This document shows, piece by piece, positions 60,313-64,000 of a stretch of 64,000 bases of DNA. The stretch comes from Candidatus Fermentibacteraceae bacterium (GTDB lineage: Bacteria > Fermentibacterota > Fermentibacteria > Fermentibacterales > JCC-6): assembly GCA_016744855.1 (NCBI GenBank), contig JADGDO010000004.1, positions 184,583-248,582 of the forward strand, written 5' to 3'. A program made the translations under genes and the position numbers. Each line of letters begins with the position of its first letter. Position 1 is the stretch's first letter. The notes under the pieces are model-generated. The model ran no database searches. It saw only the letters and a program-made list of their open reading frames with translations, and was not told where the DNA came from.

Positions 60313-61173
60313 ATGTCACAGGTTTCATTTCCAAGAATGGTAGAGCTTGATGCGGTTACCGGTCTGCCTCCGAGGAAGATCCTTGATCATGACCTGCCTC
60401 TTCTCCTAAGATCCATGGGAATGACTGGTTTGCCCATGTGTTCAATCATGATAGATATTGATCATTTTAAGAAATTTAACGACAGATACGGTCATGATAT
60501 CGGAGATCTTGTTCTTCGCCATGTCTCTTCACTTATCAGGAAAACTGTGAAATTCAGGGGAGAAGCATACCGGTACGGGGGAGAAGAAATAACAGTACTT
60601 ATGTTGAACACGAATTCTGCAGAGGGGTTTGCTACTGCTGAAAGAATCTGCGCTGTAGTCGGCAACTCCGAGGTTATGGCTATGGTTAAGGGTAAGGAAC
60701 AACCGCTTTCGGTCCGGATATCCCTTGGGGTTGCTTCAACTGACACTGTTGAAGGATCCGCTCTTCTTGTCTCATCGGATCAGGCTCTTTACAATGCCAA
60801 ATCCAATGGAAGAAATCAGGCTGTTTTATTCCTAAACGGAAGCCAAAAAGTAGTTTCAACCACTGTGATTGATGTTCACTTTCCTTCTCAGTCAGCGATC
60901 TTGGGAGGCAACTACATACTCCTCAAAAAATGGTTCAGTTACAGCAATCCCACAGATATTGAGGCTAGAGAGATCAAAGATCCAAACACTGACAGCAGTG
61001 AATACGCTGATGGTGTAAACCCACCATACGGTCTGGTTAAAGCTGAGATACGCGGCCGGGTTAGTGAAATAGAGAGAAGAGGAAATCACACGTACTTCAA
61101 ATTTGAGGTAAAGAGTGAGATCATTGATCTGATGTTCAAGTACATCCAGGACACACGTAATGCAAACTGTTAG
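60313..61173 (+). CDS. GGDEF-domain protein with an added C-terminal domain
   Basis: The 286-residue protein starts directly with a GGDEF domain (1-170): DAVTGLPPRKILD, MIDIDHFKKFNDRYGHDIGD and the signature GGEEI at 89-93 in place of GG(D/E)EF. The metal and base contacts look kept, so it may still make cyclic di-GMP, but the change needs care. The inhibitory RxxD site is absent (RGEA stands there). A C-terminal part of about 110 residues follows, of no family I know (GLVKAEIRGRVSEIERRGNH). No sensor or membrane part is present. It overlaps the next gene by 14 bases. Confidence 0.85.
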   Translation: MSQVSFPRMVELDAVTGLPPRKILDHDLPLLLRSMGMTGLPMCSIMIDIDHFKKFNDRYGHDIGDLVLRHVSSLIRKTVKFRGEAYRYGGEEITVLMLNTNSAEGFATAERICAVVGNSEVMAMVKGKEQPLSVRISLGVASTDTVEGSALLVSSDQALYNAKSNGRNQAVLFLNGSQKVVSTTVIDVHFPSQSAILGGNYILLKKWFSYSNPTDIEAREIKDPNTDSSEYADGVNPPYGLVKAEIRGRVSEIERRGNHTYFKFEVKSEIIDLMFKYIQDTRNANC

Positions 61174-62605
61174 GTGTCGTAATCTCTGGACCGGCAGCGG
61201 TCCGTGTCTATCCAGCGCTGAAATCAACATCGATGATTCCGGTGTAATATCCTCCATTAATAATTGCTCCGACACGGTTTTCGACTGTAATTTCGCAATG
61301 CCTTCATTTGTTGATGCTCATGTTCATTACTCATGGATGGTTGTAAAGGAAGCATCTCTTGATTTGTCGTCTGTGCGGTCAGCTGAAGAGTTACTCTCAC
61401 TCGTTAACTCAGCAGTTAACTCCAGCAGAAGTGAGATCATTAGAGGTGAGTCTTTTGATGAGAGTGACTGGAGACTCTCAGAATTGCCATCTTTACAGAA
61501 GCTGGATTCCTTTACGGGTGCTGTTCCGGTTTTTCTTCGTCGTATCTGCGGGCATGCTGCTCTTGTTAACTCTGCAATGCTGGAATTGATTCCATTAGAT
61601 ACACCGGACGTGAACAGATCAAATGGTATTCTCAAGGAATGGCCTGTCCTGAATTTTGAAGAAATGTTTCCATTATCCCCTCTCGTCCTTGCTGAAGCAG
61701 CTTCAAAGGTAGAAACCGCGATTTTCAGCAAAGGAGTTACAGGTGTATTTACTTTTGAATCTGCAACTGTTGCTGAACATGTCTTAAGTTTTGTCACCGA
61801 ACTTGATATTTCTGTTTCTGTTATGAGTGGCGGCATGAAGGAGTTACTCACTGATAAAGTTTCCACTAAACGCGTAAAGATATTTTTGGATGGAGCTTTC
61901 GGTGCTCGGAATGCAGCTATTTTGAATTCTTATCCGGATGGATCTGTAGGTGATCTTCACTACACTGACGAAGAGTTGCTTGCTTTTTTGGTTTACTGTG
62001 GCAAAAAGGGTCTTTCTGTCTCTGTTCACGCGATTGGTGGAAATGCTCTTCAGCAACTTGATCGTGTTTCCAACAGGGCTTTCAAAGATATCGGCTTAGG
62101 ATTCCCAATAAGAATTGAGCATGCGGAAGATCTGCTTAGCGTATGGCCTGGTAGCTGGAATCCGGATTATCACATTTTCAGTATGCAACCGAATTTTGTA
62201 GAGAGATGGCAACGGCCGGGGGGGATGTATGACATGATACTTCCCGTCAGCCAGTCGTTTTTGCTCAATCCCTTCAAAACAGTTATTGATTCTGGTTTCA
62301 GGTTGGGCTTTGGAAGTGATTGTATGCCACTCGATCCTCTTTACGGGCTCCGAGGAGCCATTCGTCACAGAAGCAATGAGCAATCTCTCTCTGTGCATCA
62401 GGCCCTGCACGCCTATACACTAGGGGCAGCTTCAATTGCGGGATTCGAGCATCTGACCAAACCTCTTGAAAGAGGAAGAACAGCAGATATGATTTTTCTA
62501 TCAAAAAATCCATTTGAGGGACTTGAAGGCATTGCTGTAGAAGCTACCATGAAAAATGGTAAAACTGTTTATAAAAGAAGTGAATTGTTCATGGAGGAAA
62601 CTTAA
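61160..62605 (+). CDS. YtcJ-like amidohydrolase
   Basis: The 481-residue enzyme has the amidohydrolase fold: metal-binding histidines in PSFVDAHVHYSW near residue 54, the KIFLDGAFGARNA segment near 240, SVHAIGGNALQQ near 290, IRIEHAEDL near 320 and the acidic FGSDCMPLDPLYG near 393. The order matches the YtcJ group of exo-type amidohydrolases, which hydrolyse amide or related bonds; substrate unknown. It overlaps the GGDEF gene and shares one base with nadC. Confidence 0.88.
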   Translation: MQTVRCRNLWTGSGPCLSSAEINIDDSGVISSINNCSDTVFDCNFAMPSFVDAHVHYSWMVVKEASLDLSSVRSAEELLSLVNSAVNSSRSEIIRGESFDESDWRLSELPSLQKLDSFTGAVPVFLRRICGHAALVNSAMLELIPLDTPDVNRSNGILKEWPVLNFEEMFPLSPLVLAEAASKVETAIFSKGVTGVFTFESATVAEHVLSFVTELDISVSVMSGGMKELLTDKVSTKRVKIFLDGAFGARNAAILNSYPDGSVGDLHYTDEELLAFLVYCGKKGLSVSVHAIGGNALQQLDRVSNRAFKDIGLGFPIRIEHAEDLLSVWPGSWNPDYHIFSMQPNFVERWQRPGGMYDMILPVSQSFLLNPFKTVIDSGFRLGFGSDCMPLDPLYGLRGAIRHRSNEQSLSVHQALHAYTLGAASIAGFEHLTKPLERGRTADMIFLSKNPFEGLEGIAVEATMKNGKTVYKRSELFMEET

Positions 62606-63486
62606 TGTGCAGTATCAACTGGACTGATCCATCTGCTGTGGCAGAAGTATTGATAAAGAACGCTCTTGTAGAAGATGAAGCACTCAAGGATGCTGCTTCC
62701 GGTGCTCTAGCAGAACCCGGCTTTGTTCGGGTGAAGTGTTGCGTGAATTCAAGAGAAGAGATGGTAGTTGCCGGTATCGACCTTGCCGCTATTGTTTTCT
62801 CTTTGCTTCCTGGTGACGTAATCGTGCATAAAGCAGTAGGTGAAGGCCATAAGGTTCCTGCAGGTACTACTATTGCATCCATAATCGGCCCTGCAGAAGC
62901 GGTTTTGCGTGGAGAACGGATTTTCCTAAACATTCTTGGAAGGTTATGCGGTATTGCTTCTGTAACCTCAGAATTTGTCCGTATTTGTTCGGCAACGGGT
63001 GTTGAAATATTGGATACAAGAAAGACAACTCCGGGAATGAGAGCTATGGAGAAATACGCCGTTAGGATGGGTGGCGGGGTGAATCATCGATTCTCCCTGG
63101 CAGATATGGCGATGCTCAAGGACAATCACATTGCTGCCCTGGGGGGCGTTGAAAAGCTTCAGCCGGTTATTGAAAAACTCCGGAATACCGGTGTTCCGAT
63201 AGAAGTTGAAGTTGATTCGCTTGATCAGCTGCGCACTGTTCTTACATTTTCTCCGGAAAGAATATTACTTGATAACATGTCCGTTTCCGATCTTCGCAAA
63301 GCTGTTCTGACTGCAAAGCATTCTTCCGTTTACCTGGAAGCTTCCGGTGGTATCACACTGGACACGGTAAGAGCAGTTGCTGAAACAGGAGTTGACGGAA
63401 TCTCTGTGGGCATGCTTACGCACTCTGTAAAATCTTCAGACATTGGTCTAGACTGGTCTTATGAATCAGATAAGGAGCCTGTATGA
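62605..63486 (+). CDS. nadC: nicotinate-nucleotide pyrophosphorylase (quinolinate phosphoribosyltransferase)
   Basis: NadC makes nicotinate mononucleotide from quinolinate and PRPP in NAD synthesis. The 293-residue protein has the N-terminal region ending GHKVPAGTTIASIIGPAEAV, the ERIFLNILGRLCGIAS helix, the phosphate-binding LDTRKTTPGMRAMEKYAV, the catalytic LKDNHI, and the closing EASGGITLDTVRAVAETGVD barrel strands. The start shares a base with the amidohydrolase stop and the stop overlaps the next start by ATGA. Confidence 0.96.
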   Translation: MCSINWTDPSAVAEVLIKNALVEDEALKDAASGALAEPGFVRVKCCVNSREEMVVAGIDLAAIVFSLLPGDVIVHKAVGEGHKVPAGTTIASIIGPAEAVLRGERIFLNILGRLCGIASVTSEFVRICSATGVEILDTRKTTPGMRAMEKYAVRMGGGVNHRFSLADMAMLKDNHIAALGGVEKLQPVIEKLRNTGVPIEVEVDSLDQLRTVLTFSPERILLDNMSVSDLRKAVLTAKHSSVYLEASGGITLDTVRAVAETGVDGISVGMLTHSVKSSDIGLDWSYESDKEPV

Positions 63487-64000
63487 AAAGGCTGGCTATT
63501 GATGTAGGGAACACAAAAACCGCAATGGCACTGTTCGAAGGAAACAATCTTCTCGGGCAGTGGAGAATTAGAACCCAGAGGTGGACTGCTGACGAATTGA
63601 GGGTGTTAACTGAAATGCTTTTGAAAAGCGAAGGTTTTGCCGCGCCTGATGACGTGACTTTCGCCTGTGTGGTTCCTCAAGTTCGCCACACAATTGTAAA
63701 TATGTGTGAGAAGTGGCTGAAATTAACACCTGTAAATGTTTCCTGCGAAACAGCTGGAATTGAGCTGGGATATCTGTACCCTCATGAAATTGGGCCGGAC
63801 CGTCTTGCAAACGTTGTGGGAGCAATCATTTCAGGAAAACTGCCAGCGATTGTTGCAGATTTCGGGACAGCAACGACTTTCGATGTTATCACTGCCGAGG
63901 GCAAGTACCTGGGTGGAGCAATAAGTCCCGGAGTTGGAACGTCAGCCGGCGAGCTCTTTAAAAAAGCTGAGAGATTGAACCCTGTTGATCTGACATTCCC
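63483..64000 (+). CDS. coaX: type III pantothenate kinase, 3' end beyond the window
   Basis: The gene runs off the window after about 172 codons. It starts KRLAIDVGNTKTAMALFEGN, the phosphate-binding loop of type III pantothenate kinase, and goes on with EIGPDRLANVVGA, ADFGTATTFDVI and GGAISPGVGTSAGEL, all family marks. The enzyme phosphorylates pantothenate in coenzyme A synthesis. It overlaps nadC by ATGA, which groups two cofactor genes in one transcript. Full length is normally about 255 residues. Confidence 0.93.
   Translation, partial: MKRLAIDVGNTKTAMALFEGNNLLGQWRIRTQRWTADELRVLTEMLLKSEGFAAPDDVTFACVVPQVRHTIVNMCEKWLKLTPVNVSCETAGIELGYLYPHEIGPDRLANVVGAIISGKLPAIVADFGTATTFDVITAEGKYLGGAISPGVGTSAGELFKKAERLNPVDLTF

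Overview
The window reads as chromosomal DNA of a diderm, LPS-bearing bacterium, most likely of the FCB superphylum (a Fermentibacteria-like or neighbouring candidate phylum; this placement is inference). Supporting signs are a SprA/Sov-type outer-membrane translocon, a fused LpxC-FabZ protein, a complete set of envelope-assembly genes (BamA, OmpH/Skp, LpxD, LpxA, LptF, LptG, Lol ABC parts) and a delta/FCB-style type IV pilus locus. Genes are tightly packed, very often overlap by ATGA or GTGA, and use TTG and GTG starts freely. No rRNA, tRNA, IS element or CRISPR array was seen.

Layout. 1-3.8 kb is a sparse accessory stretch: small secreted or lipoprotein genes, a ParD-like/RelE-like toxin-antitoxin pair, and at least six ungapped copies of a 32-nt same-strand repeat, one per gene boundary, plus a cluster of GTAGAA/TTCTAC palindromes. 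3.8-9.7 kb holds a DMT exporter, a GNAT acetyltransferase, a DUF202 protein, a P-type cation ATPase with an altered M4 motif, a DUF2809 protein and a ChaN-like protein. 9.8-26.2 kb is a long plus-strand run: prfB with a programmed +1 frameshift, lysS, one Lol permease, LolD, a ClpC-type AAA+ protein, bamA, ompH, lpxD, lpxC-fabZ, lpxA, a DUF5683-like protein, an ECF sigma factor with its anti-sigma factor, and a CsgG-like/beta-barrel protein. This joins outer-membrane building with an envelope-stress regulator.

26.3-34.7 kb carries a membrane protein, a 667-residue lipoprotein, ligA, serC, and lptG/lptF. 34.9-40.5 kb is one giant sprA-like gene. 40.6-50.0 kb is a type IV pilus operon (two PilB-like ATPases, PilT, PilC, PilS, PilR) ending in pilA, which has its own sigma-54 promoter and terminator. 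50.3-55.1 kb is AT-rich and minus-strand: a GT-C-like glycosyltransferase, an LPG-synthase-type membrane protein, a sulfotransferase and a broken pyruvyltransferase remnant; it looks acquired.

56.2-60.2 kb is the most unusual part: five consecutive minus-strand genes for secreted or lipid-anchored proteins built from one to three copies of the same roughly 80-residue module (WGxNxL, LxPG, YDIxxxDxDGDxYT, then W-x-V-T-L-x-D-x-D). A diverged relative lies at 52.2-53.1 kb. I cannot assign a function or family name. The window ends with a GGDEF protein with a GGEEI signature, a YtcJ-like amidohydrolase, nadC and the first part of a type III pantothenate kinase gene.
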